64,000 bases of DNA from an uncultured Acetatifactor sp. (GTDB lineage Bacteria > Bacillota > Clostridia > Lachnospirales > Lachnospiraceae), in the NCBI GenBank assembly GCA_947625255.1, contig CANQNT010000013.1:1-64000 (forward strand), given 5' to 3'. Below, piece by piece: positions 24,945 to 33,676 of this stretch; positions within the stretch are counted from its first letter, which is position 1; every line of letters begins with the position of its first letter. The notes below the pieces were generated by a model. That model searched no databases. It saw only the letters and a program-made list of their open reading frames with translations, and had not been told where the DNA came from. The position numbers were made by a program, and so were the translations under genes.

Positions 24945-26054
24945 TTAATCCTGTGTAAAGGCAGGAAAGACGAGCTTGAATTTCGAGCCGTGGTTTTCCT
25001 GGCTGTCCACCCACACAAATCCGCCGCACAGCCCCGCCACATGGCGGACAAGGCTTAGTCCTATGCCGTAACCGTCTTTCTTTCGGTTTCCGATCCGATA
25101 GCGGCTTTCAAAGATTTTCTCTTGCTGTTTTCCGCTGATGCCAATGCCCTGATCTTCAACCGATACATAGGGACACCCTCCCTGCGAGCCCACATAAACC
25201 TTGATCGGCTTGTTTTCCCCGTATTTCATGGCATTATCGATCAGATTGGAAATTGCCCGATACAGGAGGAGTTCATGACCGGCGATTGACAGGGCGGCAT
25301 CCTCGTCAAAGTCAAAGGAGATAGCGGGATATATTCTTTTGTATTCATCTGCCGCCATTCCGCAAATTAGGAGAAGATCCACTTTTTCCAATTTGATTTC
25401 ATTGGTCGACAAGGTCAGAATATCATCAAGGCTGTTGACCATGCGGTCAAGTTGTGCAATTGCCGATGCTCCGGCGGCCGGACATTCATTTTGTATCGTA
25501 GCCCGCAGCAGCGCAAGGGAATTTTTCTGGTCATGAGAAAGAAAAGCGCTTAAATTTTCAAAATCCGCATACAAGCGGGCGGTTTCCTCCCGGACCTCTC
25601 TGAAGGCGGATTCGATCTCTGAAAGCTCCTTTGGAAAAGCCGTCTGAGGCAGCATGTTTTTTCCTCCGATATATTTGAGGCTGTTCGCTGTCGCTTCAAT
25701 GGGCTTTACGATTCTGCGGGTCAAAATATAGGCAAATACAAAGGACAATAGCAGAGAAATCAGAAAAGCGATCAAAGTTGCGCGAATAATAGCCGACACA
25801 TAATATGGGGCAAAAAGCGTGTGAATTTCCTGCCCGGCAATCACACGCCGGTGAAATTCTCCCCACGGGATGGTAAGGCCTTGTTCGGAAGCAACCGTTC
25901 CATCTACGGATACATAGTACCCTTGCATCTGTTCGGGCACGTCGATTTGCATGTTCACCAGAAAGAGGGTCGCGGCAAGGATAAGCACGAGAAGCAGACA
26001 CAAGGAGTAAAGTAAAAGCAAGTGTTGAAATTTTATTTTTCGGAATCGTTCCAT
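24945..26054 (-). CDS. Two-component sensor histidine kinase
   Basis: This 369-aa membrane protein has two transmembrane helices (residues ~10-33 and ~88-112) around a short extracellular sensor of about 55 aa, then a HAMP-like linker (RRIVKPIEATAN). A phosphoacceptor helix SAFLSHDQKNSLALLRATIQ follows, and an HATPase domain with NLIDNAMKYG (N box), VEDQGIGIS (G1) and GYGIGLSLV (G2). The H-box is unusual: SHDQKN replaces the common SHELRTP. It overlaps the upstream response-regulator gene by 22 bases, so the two form one operon and act as a pair. The signal is unknown. Confidence 0.93.
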   Translation of the reverse strand: MERFRKIKFQHLLLLYSLCLLLVLILAATLFLVNMQIDVPEQMQGYYVSVDGTVASEQGLTIPWGEFHRRVIAGQEIHTLFAPYYVSAIIRATLIAFLISLLLSFVFAYILTRRIVKPIEATANSLKYIGGKNMLPQTAFPKELSEIESAFREVREETARLYADFENLSAFLSHDQKNSLALLRATIQNECPAAGASAIAQLDRMVNSLDDILTLSTNEIKLEKVDLLLICGMAADEYKRIYPAISFDFDEDAALSIAGHELLLYRAISNLIDNAMKYGENKPIKVYVGSQGGCPYVSVEDQGIGISGKQQEKIFESRYRIGNRKKDGYGIGLSLVRHVAGLCGGFVWVDSQENHGSKFKLVFPAFTQD

Positions 26055-26713
26055 AAGCGATACCCCTTCCCTTTTATTGTGATCAGCAGCGTCTGACCGC
26101 TGGCCGCCTGCAGCTTTTTGCGGAGATTGGAAATGTGAACCCGCAGCACCGAAGAGAACAGGTCAAGCTCCTCATTGTAGGTGTGTTCTATGATTTCCTC
26201 GCCGGACGCGACTTCCGGGTGCCGCTGGGCGAGATAGAAGAGAATGTCAAATTCCTTCGTCGACAGGGGGATAAGATCCTTTTTCCATCGTGCCGTCCGC
26301 GTGGCCGGGTTGACGGACAAACCGCCAATCGTGATGGTTGGATTGGCCCGCCCGTAAAATCTGCGGACAACGGCACGAATGCGGGAAGAAAGCTCAATGA
26401 AGTCAAAGGGCTTGCCCACATAATCGTCCGCTCCCAAATCAAGGCCGCATGACCTTTCTCTTACGGTATCTCTTGCCGATACGATCAAAATGGGCATATT
26501 CCGCCCATTCTCCCGCAAATAGGACAGGATTTCAAGTCCATCCTTGTCTGGTAAGTTCAAGTCCAGAAGAATCGCGTCATAGTCCGTAACATACGCCTTT
26601 TCTTCTCCGTCAAGCCCGGTGTTCGCGACATCGATCGTAAAGCCCTGCCGCTCCAGACCGATTTTCATTTCATCCGCAAGCCGCGTATCATCCTCAATGA
26701 TTAAAAGCCGCAT
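26033..26713 (-). CDS. OmpR/PhoB-family response regulator
   Basis: This 226-aa protein has a receiver domain with acidic pocket EDD (7-9), phosphoacceptor Asp51 (AILLDLNLPDKDG), a conserved SARDT and the GADDYVGKPF lysine loop, followed by a winged-helix DNA-binding domain (LSTKEFDILFYLAQR ... VHISNLRKKL ... IKGKGYRLW). It is the first gene of the operon and its 3' end overlaps the kinase. It should bind promoter DNA on phosphorylation; no target is visible in the window. Confidence 0.95.
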   Translation of the reverse strand: MRLLIIEDDTRLADEMKIGLERQGFTIDVANTGLDGEEKAYVTDYDAILLDLNLPDKDGLEILSYLRENGRNMPILIVSARDTVRERSCGLDLGADDYVGKPFDFIELSSRIRAVVRRFYGRANPTITIGGLSVNPATRTARWKKDLIPLSTKEFDILFYLAQRHPEVASGEEIIEHTYNEELDLFSSVLRVHISNLRKKLQAASGQTLLITIKGKGYRLWNDSEK

Positions 26714-26799
26714 CTTTCGCCCTCCTTATAGGGTTTATTTTATCCATTCTACCAAAAGCAATGTTTATCTAATGTTAAGAGCTCGCGAAGAAAGAGAAA

Positions 26800-26829
26800 A
26801 GGACGCTGATATTCGCGTATCAGCGTCCT
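26800..26829 (-). terminator. Terminator of the activase gene
   Basis: A 12-bp perfect stem (26800-26811 with 26818-26829) and 6-base loop. On the minus strand it is followed by TTTTCTCTTTCTT. It separates the activase gene from the response-regulator promoter. Confidence 0.85.
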
Positions 26830-26896
26830 CCGTTTTTCCGGTATTTGAGGGCTTGCGGCATGGCTCCGTGTTCCTGGCAGGAGTATCTTGCGCCGC

Positions 26897-29800
26897 TTAC
26901 GCGGAGGCCTTATCCTTTTTCGCCAGGTTTTTCTGTGCCGTGGAGAGCATCAGCTTGATGCGGTTCAGCTGGTTGACCTCGCTGGCGCCGGGATCGTAGT
27001 CAATGGCCACGATGTTGGACTCGGGATAGTGCTTGCGGAGGGCCTTGATCACGCCTTTTCCTACCACATGATTGGGCAGACAGCCGAAAGGCTGGGTACA
27101 GACGATGTTAGGCACTCCCTCGTGAATCAGCTCCACCATTTCGCCCGTCAAAAACCAGCCCTCACCGGTCTGGTTGCCGATGGAAACGATGGGTTCCGCA
27201 AAGCCCGCGATTTCCTTAATAGGCGTGGGCGGCACGAAATGCCGGCTCTTTTCGAATTCCCTGGCCGCCGTTCCGCGCAGAACGTGCTCGATGGCCCAGA
27301 TACCCAACCGACAGATCATGGCCGTTTTCTTGCTGGTTCCCAGATGGTCGGCTTTATAAATCTGGTTATAGAAGCAATACAGCATGAAATCAAGCAAATC
27401 AGGCACTACTGCTTCGGCTCCTTCCGACTCCAACAGATCCACCAGGTGATTGTTGCCGGCAGGAGAGAACTTTACCAGAATCTCGCCGACAATGCCCACC
27501 CGGGGCTTTTGGATATCCTTGAGCGGAATCTTGTCGAAATCCCGGATGATGGCCTTGCACATGGACGGGAATTTCAACAGATCCAGATGCCTGGCGGAGA
27601 CATAGGCCTGAACTTTTTTCCGCCACTTGTCGTGGAGGGCGTTTACGCTGCCGGGGGTTGCTTCATAAGGACGCATCCGATAGACGCAGCGCATGAAAAT
27701 ATCGCCGAACTGTGCCGCGATGGCAGCCCGCAGAAGGAGCTTTGCGTTCAGGTGGAACCCCGGGTTGCTCTCAATGCCCGCCAGATTCAGGGAAATGACG
27801 GGAATCTGGCTCATTCCGGCCTTGGCCAGGGCTCTTCTGATAAAGCCGATATAGTTGGTGGCCCTGCAGCCGCCGCCGGTCTGGGACATGACGATGGCCG
27901 TCTTGTTCAGGTCGTATTTACCGGAAAGCAGTGCTTCCATAATCTGGCCGACTACCAGAAGAGATGGGTAGCAGGCGTCATTATTTACATATTTTAATCC
28001 CACATCCACGGAATGCTTATTGTCGTTGTCCAACACCACGAAGCGATAGCCGCAGGCGTTCATGGCGGGCTGGAGCAGCTCGAAGTGGATAGGCGACATC
28101 TGAGGACAAAGGATGGTATAGTCCTTGCGCATTTCCTCCGTAAATGGCACCTTGGTAATGGCGGAGGAATGGATGGTGCGCTTTTTGCTGCGCTGTTCCC
28201 GGACGCGAATGGCGGACAGCAGGGAACGGATACGGATTCTGGCGGCTCCCAGATTGTTTACCTCGTCAATTTTCAGACAGGTATAAATTTTATCGGAACC
28301 GGACAAAATATCGTTTACCTGATCCGTGGTCACGGCATCCAGGCCGCAGCCAAAGGAATTGAGCTGGATCAGATCCAGGTTATCCACCGTCTTTACAAAG
28401 CTGGCGGCGGCGTAAAGTCTGGAGTGGTACATCCACTGGTCGGATACGATCAGGGGGCGTTCCGGGCAGGCCAGGTGGGAGATGGAATCCTCTGTCAGCA
28501 CGGCAATGCCATAAGAGGTGATCAGTTCCGGAATGCCATGGTTGATCTCAGGGTCAATATGGTAAGGACGGCCTGCCAGCACGATACCGCGTTTGCCTGT
28601 TTCTTTCAGATCGTTCAGGACTTCTTCTCCCTTTTTCTGGATGTCCCTGTGGGCGGCGGTCATTTCTTCCCAGCCGGCCTTGACCGCGGCGGCCACTTCT
28701 TCGACGGGAATTTCATGAAATTCCTTGACCAGGGCCTCCCGCACCGTATCCTCGCTGGAGAAAGAAAGGAAAGGATTGCGGAAGGTCACTTCGCCCCGTC
28801 CGATTTCTTCCACATTGTTCTTAATGTTTTCCGAATAAGAGGTCACGATGGGGCAATTATAATGGTTGTTGGCATCTTTAAATTCATTGCGCTCGTAGAA
28901 CAGAGCGGGATAGAAGATGAAAGGTACCCCCTTTCTGATCAGCCAGGTCACATGACCGTGAGCCAGCTTGGCGGGATAACATTCCGACTCACTGGGAATG
29001 GATTCAATTCCCAGTTCGTAGATATTTCGGGTGGAACTGGGGGAAAGAATTACACGGTATCCCAGCCTGGTGAAAAAGGTAAACCAGAAAGGATAGTTTT
29101 CGTACATATTTAATACCCTGGGAATGCCCACCACGCCTCTGGGGGCCTTGTCGGCGTCAAGGGGCGTGTAGGAGAAGATCCTCGTCAGCTTATAATCAAA
29201 CAGATTGGGTACATTGCCCGCGTTTTTCTGGCCGCCGATGCCGCGCTCGCAGCGATTGCCGGAAATGTACTGGCGGCCGCCGGAAAAGCGGTTGATGGTC
29301 AGACGGCAGCTATTGTTACAGCCGCGGCACTTGGCCATGCTTGTGGTAAATTGCAGATTGCAGAGCCGCTCATAGGAGAGCATAGTGGTCTTGTAACCCT
29401 CTTCGTACCGTTCCCTGGCGATCAGGGCCGCGCCGAAAGCTCCCATGATACCGGCGATATCAGGGCGGATGGCTTCGCAGTCCGCGATTTTTTCAAAGCT
29501 GCGCAGCACCGCGTTATTATAGAAGGTACCGCCCTGGACCACGATATTTTTGCCAAGCTCCGATGCGGAGGAAACCTTGATGACCTTGAAAAGGGCATTC
29601 TTAATGACAGAGTAGGCCAGTCCGGCGGAAATGTCCGCCACGGAGGCTCCTTCCTTTTGGGCCTGCTTGACCTTGGAATTCATGAACACGGTGCATCTGG
29701 TGCCCAGATCAATGGGATGAGGCGCGAAAAGCGCCTCCTGGGCAAAATCCTGGACACTGTAGTTCAGGGACTTCGCAAAGGTTTCAATAAAGGAACCGCA

Positions 29801-31171
29801 GCCGGAGGAGCAGGCCTCATTTAACTGGACGCTGTCCACGGTCTGGTTCTTGATCTTGATACATTTCATATCCTGGCCGCCGATGTCCAGAATGCAGTCC
29901 ACCTCCGGATCGAAAAAGGCCGCCGCATAATAATGGGCCACGGTCTCCACTTCACCGTCATCCAGCAGAAAGGCCGCTTTCATCAGGGCCTCGCCATAGC
30001 CGGTGGAGCAGGAGCGCACGATTTCCACGTCTTTCGGCAGAAGTCCGTAGATCTCCTTGAGGGAACGGATGGCGGTTTTCAAGGGGCTGCCATCGTTATT
30101 GCTGTAGAAAGAATAGAGCAGGGAACCGTCTTCCCCTACCAGGGCGATTTTGGTCGTGGTGGAGCCTGCGTCAATGCCCAGATAGGCCCGTCCATGGTAA
30201 GAGGACAAGTCCGCCTTGCCTACCTTGTGCGCGTTATGACGGGTCAGGAATTTGTCATATTCCTCTTTCGAGGCGAAAAGCGGCTCCATACGTTCCACTT
30301 CAAATTCCATTTTGATTTCGGAGGAAAGCTTTTGCACCATTTCCTCCATAGTATAGGAAACATCTTCTTTTGTATTCAGGGCGGAACCGATGGCCGCGAA
30401 CAGATGGGAATTCTCGGTATCAATTATATGTTCTTCATCCAGATTCAGGGTACGGATGAACGCATTTTTCAATTCCGATAAAAAGTGCAGGGGACCACCC
30501 AGGAAAGCCACGTGTCCCCGGATAGGCTTGCCGCAGGCCAGGCCGCTGATGGTCTGGTTCACTACCGCCTGGAAAATGGAGGCGGACAGGTCTTCCTTGG
30601 TGGCGCCTTCGTTGATCAGGGGCTGGATATCCGTCTTGGCGAACACGCCGCAGCGGGCGGCAATGGCGTAGAGGGATTTATAGCCCTTGGCATATTCGTT
30701 CAGACCAGCGGCATCCGTCTGGAGCAGGGAAGCCATCTGGTCGATAAAGGAGCCGGTTCCTCCTGCGCAGATACCGTTCATACGCTGTTCCACGTTGCCG
30801 CCTTCAAAATAAATGATTTTGGCATCCTCGCCGCCCAGCTCGATGGCCACGTCGGTCCTGGGAGCCAACTCCTTCAGGGAAGTGGCGACAGCGATCACTT
30901 CCTGGGTAAAGGGTACGGCTAAGTGGTTGGCCAGGGTCAGACCGCCGGAGCCGGTGATCATGGGATAGAGGGTGGCGTTGCCCAGCTGGTGATAAGCTTT
31001 GGCCAGGAGCGCGGCCAGGGTCTCGCGGATGTTGGCATAGTGTCTTTGATAATCGGAAAAAAGAATATGATGAGCCTCGTCCAAAATGGCAATTTTGACC
31101 GTGGTGGAACCGATATCGATTCCAAGACGGTAGGTTTGCGGATTGATGGGCGCGGGGTATGTTTGATTCAT
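26897..31171 (-). CDS. 2-hydroxyacyl-CoA dehydratase activase-family giant protein
   Basis: This 1424-aa soluble protein has two ASKHA ATPase modules in tandem: the first begins [16 protein letters not shown], the second [21 protein letters not shown]. Each has a cysteine-containing cluster-binding region ([27 protein letters not shown]). A DUF2229-type and dehydratase-like region follow, with [24 protein letters not shown] and [12 protein letters not shown]. In the family the activase uses ATP to inject electrons from a [4Fe-4S] cluster into a dehydratase; this long architecture is common in Clostridia and its substrate is unknown. The frame is open upstream to 31297, but ATG 31171 is chosen because the first 42 codons have no protein character. 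Confidence 0.9.
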   Translation of the reverse strand: MNQTYPAPINPQTYRLGIDIGSTTVKIAILDEAHHILFSDYQRHYANIRETLAALLAKAYHQLGNATLYPMITGSGGLTLANHLAVPFTQEVIAVATSLKELAPRTDVAIELGGEDAKIIYFEGGNVEQRMNGICAGGTGSFIDQMASLLQTDAAGLNEYAKGYKSLYAIAARCGVFAKTDIQPLINEGATKEDLSASIFQAVVNQTISGLACGKPIRGHVAFLGGPLHFLSELKNAFIRTLNLDEEHIIDTENSHLFAAIGSALNTKEDVSYTMEEMVQKLSSEIKMEFEVERMEPLFASKEEYDKFLTRHNAHKVGKADLSSYHGRAYLGIDAGSTTTKIALVGEDGSLLYSFYSNNDGSPLKTAIRSLKEIYGLLPKDVEIVRSCSTGYGEALMKAAFLLDDGEVETVAHYYAAAFFDPEVDCILDIGGQDMKCIKIKNQTVDSVQLNEACSSGCGSFIETFAKSLNYSVQDFAQEALFAPHPIDLGTRCTVFMNSKVKQAQKEGASVADISAGLAYSVIKNALFKVIKVSSASELGKNIVVQGGTFYNNAVLRSFEKIADCEAIRPDIAGIMGAFGAALIARERYEEGYKTTMLSYERLCNLQFTTSMAKCRGCNNSCRLTINRFSGGRQYISGNRCERGIGGQKNAGNVPNLFDYKLTRIFSYTPLDADKAPRGVVGIPRVLNMYENYPFWFTFFTRLGYRVILSPSSTRNIYELGIESIPSESECYPAKLAHGHVTWLIRKGVPFIFYPALFYERNEFKDANNHYNCPIVTSYSENIKNNVEEIGRGEVTFRNPFLSFSSEDTVREALVKEFHEIPVEEVAAAVKAGWEEMTAAHRDIQKKGEEVLNDLKETGKRGIVLAGRPYHIDPEINHGIPELITSYGIAVLTEDSISHLACPERPLIVSDQWMYHSRLYAAASFVKTVDNLDLIQLNSFGCGLDAVTTDQVNDILSGSDKIYTCLKIDEVNNLGAARIRIRSLLSAIRVREQRSKKRTIHSSAITKVPFTEEMRKDYTILCPQMSPIHFELLQPAMNACGYRFVVLDNDNKHSVDVGLKYVNNDACYPSLLVVGQIMEALLSGKYDLNKTAIVMSQTGGGCRATNYIGFIRRALAKAGMSQIPVISLNLAGIESNPGFHLNAKLLLRAAIAAQFGDIFMRCVYRMRPYEATPGSVNALHDKWRKKVQAYVSARHLDLLKFPSMCKAIIRDFDKIPLKDIQKPRVGIVGEILVKFSPAGNNHLVDLLESEGAEAVVPDLLDFMLYCFYNQIYKADHLGTSKKTAMICRLGIWAIEHVLRGTAAREFEKSRHFVPPTPIKEIAGFAEPIVSIGNQTGEGWFLTGEMVELIHEGVPNIVCTQPFGCLPNHVVGKGVIKALRKHYPESNIVAIDYDPGASEVNQLNRIKLMLSTAQKNLAKKDKASA

Positions 31172-31365
31172 GGAGATAATCAGCCTTTCTATATGTGTGA
31201 CGGTCGCCCGAACAGGCTCGGCGGCCGCATTTATCAGCATTTGACTCTGTCCTTTGGGCACATTATACCTCAATCTTGAGGAAAATGCAACGAACAAAGG
31301 GTGAGGAATGTCGAAATATGGGGTAAAGAAGTTATAAAGAATCCTAAAAATTTATTAAATTTCGG

Positions 31366-31412
31366 GAAGTAAAACGATTTTGGTTTACTTCTTTTATTGG
31401 GGATGTTAAAAT
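31366..31412 (+). promoter_or_regulatory. Promoter with overlapping inverted repeat
   Basis: TTTACT (31384-31389), a 17-base spacer and TAAAAT (31407-31412). An 8-bp inverted repeat gaagtaaa (31366-31373) / tttacttc (31384-31391) covers the -35 box, so a dimeric regulator could block or recruit polymerase here. It would drive the rhomboid-like / sigma-like operon. Confidence 0.55.
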
Positions 31413-31520
31413 ATATTCAAGTGTGCGCATGTCCATTCCAGTTAAAAATTTACAGTGTTGAGGATTTTGTACGAGCGGATAAAGGTACCTGGGGCGTGTG
31501 CGGAATGGAGGATGGATTGG

Positions 31521-32378
31521 ATGAGTGAATTCGAGAAGCGGTTTGGCAAGTACGCGATCCGTAATTTGTCGTTGATATTGATTTTGTGTTATGTGGTAGG
31601 GTATGTGATCGAGGTGTTCGCTCCTGATGTGAGATATTATATGACGCTGAACCCTTACGCGATACTGCATGGACAGATATGGCGGCTTGTGACATGGGTT
31701 TTGATTCCGCCCAGTTCTCTGAATTTGTTTACGATCATTATGCTTTTTTTCTATTATAGTATCGGAACGTCCTTGGAGCGGGTGTGGGGGACTTATCAGT
31801 ATAATGTCTATCTGTTTTCGGGTATGCTATTTACCATCGTCGGCAGCTTTGCGGCGCTGGGATTGTATTATCTGATGGGCAATGGCGGATCCGCGGATGC
31901 TTATAATCTGCAGCAGATATCGGTGGTGTTCAGTACCTATTATATCAATATGTCGATTTTTCTGGCTTATGCCGCCACGTTCCCGGACGCTCAGGTGCTT
32001 TTGATGTTCATAATCCCGGTGAAGATGAAATGGATGGGGATCGCGTATTCCGTGCTTTTGCTGGTGGATCTGATTTCCGGTACGGGGTACGGAGTGATCG
32101 ATATTTTCTATCGGACGGCAATCGCGGCCTCGCTTTTGAATTTTTTGGTCTACTGGCTTCGGACCAGGGCGCGGCATATGGCTCCCAGGCAGATCATCCG
32201 CAGACAACAGTACCGTTCCGAGGTACGGCACAGTTCGCCGGTTACAAAGCACAAGTGTGCCATCTGCGGCAGGACGGATGAAGACGATCCCGCATTGGAG
32301 TTCCGTTTTTGTTCCAAATGTAATGGAAATTATGAATATTGTCAATATCATTTGTTTACCCACGAGCATGTGAAGTAA
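31521..32378 (+). CDS. Rhomboid-like membrane protein with C-terminal zinc ribbon
   Basis: This 285-aa protein has about six transmembrane helices with rhomboid-like features (LNPYAILHGQIWRLVTW, the IWRL pattern, and SLERVWGTYQYNVYLF in the loop region). The GxSx serine and partner His expected of active rhomboid proteases are not seen, so it is probably a pseudoprotease. The cytoplasmic tail carries CAICG...FCSKCNGNYEYC, a zinc-ribbon-like cysteine set. ATG 31521 follows GGAGG at 10 bases; ATG 31512 is too close to that site. It is the first gene of a three-gene operon with the sigma-like protein and a 139-aa protein. Confidence 0.8.
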   Translation: MSEFEKRFGKYAIRNLSLILILCYVVGYVIEVFAPDVRYYMTLNPYAILHGQIWRLVTWVLIPPSSLNLFTIIMLFFYYSIGTSLERVWGTYQYNVYLFSGMLFTIVGSFAALGLYYLMGNGGSADAYNLQQISVVFSTYYINMSIFLAYAATFPDAQVLLMFIIPVKMKWMGIAYSVLLLVDLISGTGYGVIDIFYRTAIAASLLNFLVYWLRTRARHMAPRQIIRRQQYRSEVRHSSPVTKHKCAICGRTDEDDPALEFRFCSKCNGNYEYCQYHLFTHEHVK

Positions 32379-32404
32379 TCGGGGAGGAATGGAGAGGTAA
32401 CGGA

Positions 32405-33154
32405 ATGGTTGAAAAAGAAGTGCTGTTTGCCCGGACGCTTGAAGAGGTGCGGGCTTTGGCAAAGGAGCAGGGGAACTGTATCCGTGAGGAACAGGTGCAG
32501 GAAGCCTTTGCTCCCCTTGGTTTTACGCAAGAGCAGCTTGGAATGGTCTATGATTATCTGCGTAAGCATCGGATCGGTATCGGAGAGCCTCTTGACGCGG
32601 AGGAATTTCTGACGGCGGAGGAGAAAGATTATCTGGGGATTTACCTGAAGCAGATTGAAGACCTGGCGCGGGTGACGGAGGGTGAGAAGGAAGCGATCAC
32701 GTTGTCCGCCATGGCGGGAGATCTGGCCGCCCAGAATCGGCTGATGGAGATTTATCTGCCCGACGTGGCGGGGATTGCCAAGCTGTATACCGGACAGGGC
32801 GTGTTCCTGGAGGATTTGATCGGTGAGGGAAATGTGGCTCTGGCAGTCGGCGTGGGGATGCTGGGATGTCTGGAAAAGCCTGCCGAGGCCCAGGGAATGC
32901 TGGGCAAGATGATCATGGACGCCATGGAGGAACATATTGCCCAGACTGTGGCCAGCAGCAGGACGGACCGCAAAGCTTTGGAACACGTCAACGAGGTAAT
33001 GGAGAAGTCCAGGGAATTGTACGAAGAGCTGCGGCGCAAGGTAACGCCTCAGGAGCTGGCCGAGGAAACCGGGCTCTCCGTGGCGGATATTATGGACGCG
33101 ATCCGCATCAGCGGTTATCACATCGAATATATCGAGGTGAACCGGGATGTATAA
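32405..33154 (+). CDS. Truncated sigma-70-like protein without melting region or region 4
   Basis: This 249-aa protein resembles a primary sigma factor in order: residues 10-60 look like region 1.1 (ending YDYLRKHRIGI), 75-125 like 1.2/2.1 (DYLGIYLKQIEDL...GDLAAQNRLMEIYLPDVAGIAKLY), and 132-148 like 2.2 (FLEDLIGEGNVALA). After that the aromatic-rich 2.3/2.4 region that melts and reads the -10 box is replaced by a short helix (GMLGKMIMDAMEEHI). Residues 213-236 match region 3 (TPQELAEETGLSVADIMDAI). Region 4 is absent. It may bind core RNA polymerase without opening promoters; this is inference. The 3' end overlaps the next gene by 8 bases. Confidence 0.8.
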   Translation: MVEKEVLFARTLEEVRALAKEQGNCIREEQVQEAFAPLGFTQEQLGMVYDYLRKHRIGIGEPLDAEEFLTAEEKDYLGIYLKQIEDLARVTEGEKEAITLSAMAGDLAAQNRLMEIYLPDVAGIAKLYTGQGVFLEDLIGEGNVALAVGVGMLGCLEKPAEAQGMLGKMIMDAMEEHIAQTVASSRTDRKALEHVNEVMEKSRELYEELRRKVTPQELAEETGLSVADIMDAIRISGYHIEYIEVNRDV

Positions 33155-33566
33155 GCAGCAGTACGAGGATTACAAGTATGTGATGCAGGATGTTTACCAG
33201 CTCTATGTGGGGGCAAAGTACACTTTTGACGAGGTGGTGGAAAACGAGGAGATCCCGTTCAAATTCCGCTTGATCATGGAGCGCTACATTTACCAGGATC
33301 TGGATCCGGAGACTACCCTGGAAAGTTACTTTTATTATTTGGACGGAAAAGGATTGCCATATAAGATTTTCCGCCAGATCAAGCTCAAGGTGAAGATCAG
33401 CATTCTGGAGGAAAAAAAGAGCCTTACCGGCAAAAGTACGAAGCGTTATACGACGCAGGTGGCGCCCATCGAGCAGTTTGTGAAACTGACGCCGGCGCAG
33501 AAAGAGGAAAAGGGCGTGGTGATCCAGGAGGTCCTTTGCAGCAAGCTGGCATTAATGGCTTTTTAG
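33147..33566 (+). CDS. Conserved hypothetical protein (139 aa), third gene of the operon
   Basis: The start overlaps the end of the sigma-like gene by 8 bases, so translation is coupled. The N-terminal part is rich in Tyr and acidic residues (QQYEDYKYVMQDVYQLY, then YIYQDLDPETTLESYFYYL) and is followed by a basic stretch FRQIKLKVKISILEEKK. No signal peptide or membrane helix is present. The tight coupling suggests a partner of the sigma-like protein. Not recognised. Confidence 0.8.
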   Translation: MYKQQYEDYKYVMQDVYQLYVGAKYTFDEVVENEEIPFKFRLIMERYIYQDLDPETTLESYFYYLDGKGLPYKIFRQIKLKVKISILEEKKSLTGKSTKRYTTQVAPIEQFVKLTPAQKEEKGVVIQEVLCSKLALMAF

Positions 33567-33676
33567 CGCGGAATCGCCCGACCTCACGAAAGATTTGGCA
33601 AAATCAAAAACGGAAAAACATATCACGAAAAAGATATTACAGGAAAATAAATCAAAGAAAGGAATGAATTTAAATT

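Noticed and set aside
26888..27997. 369-codon + strand frame
   Set aside because: It lies entirely antisense to the dehydratase activase, whose frame has clear motifs throughout; it is a codon-bias shadow.
28013..29113. 366-codon + strand frame
   Set aside because: Antisense shadow of the same activase gene; no ribosome site or motif.
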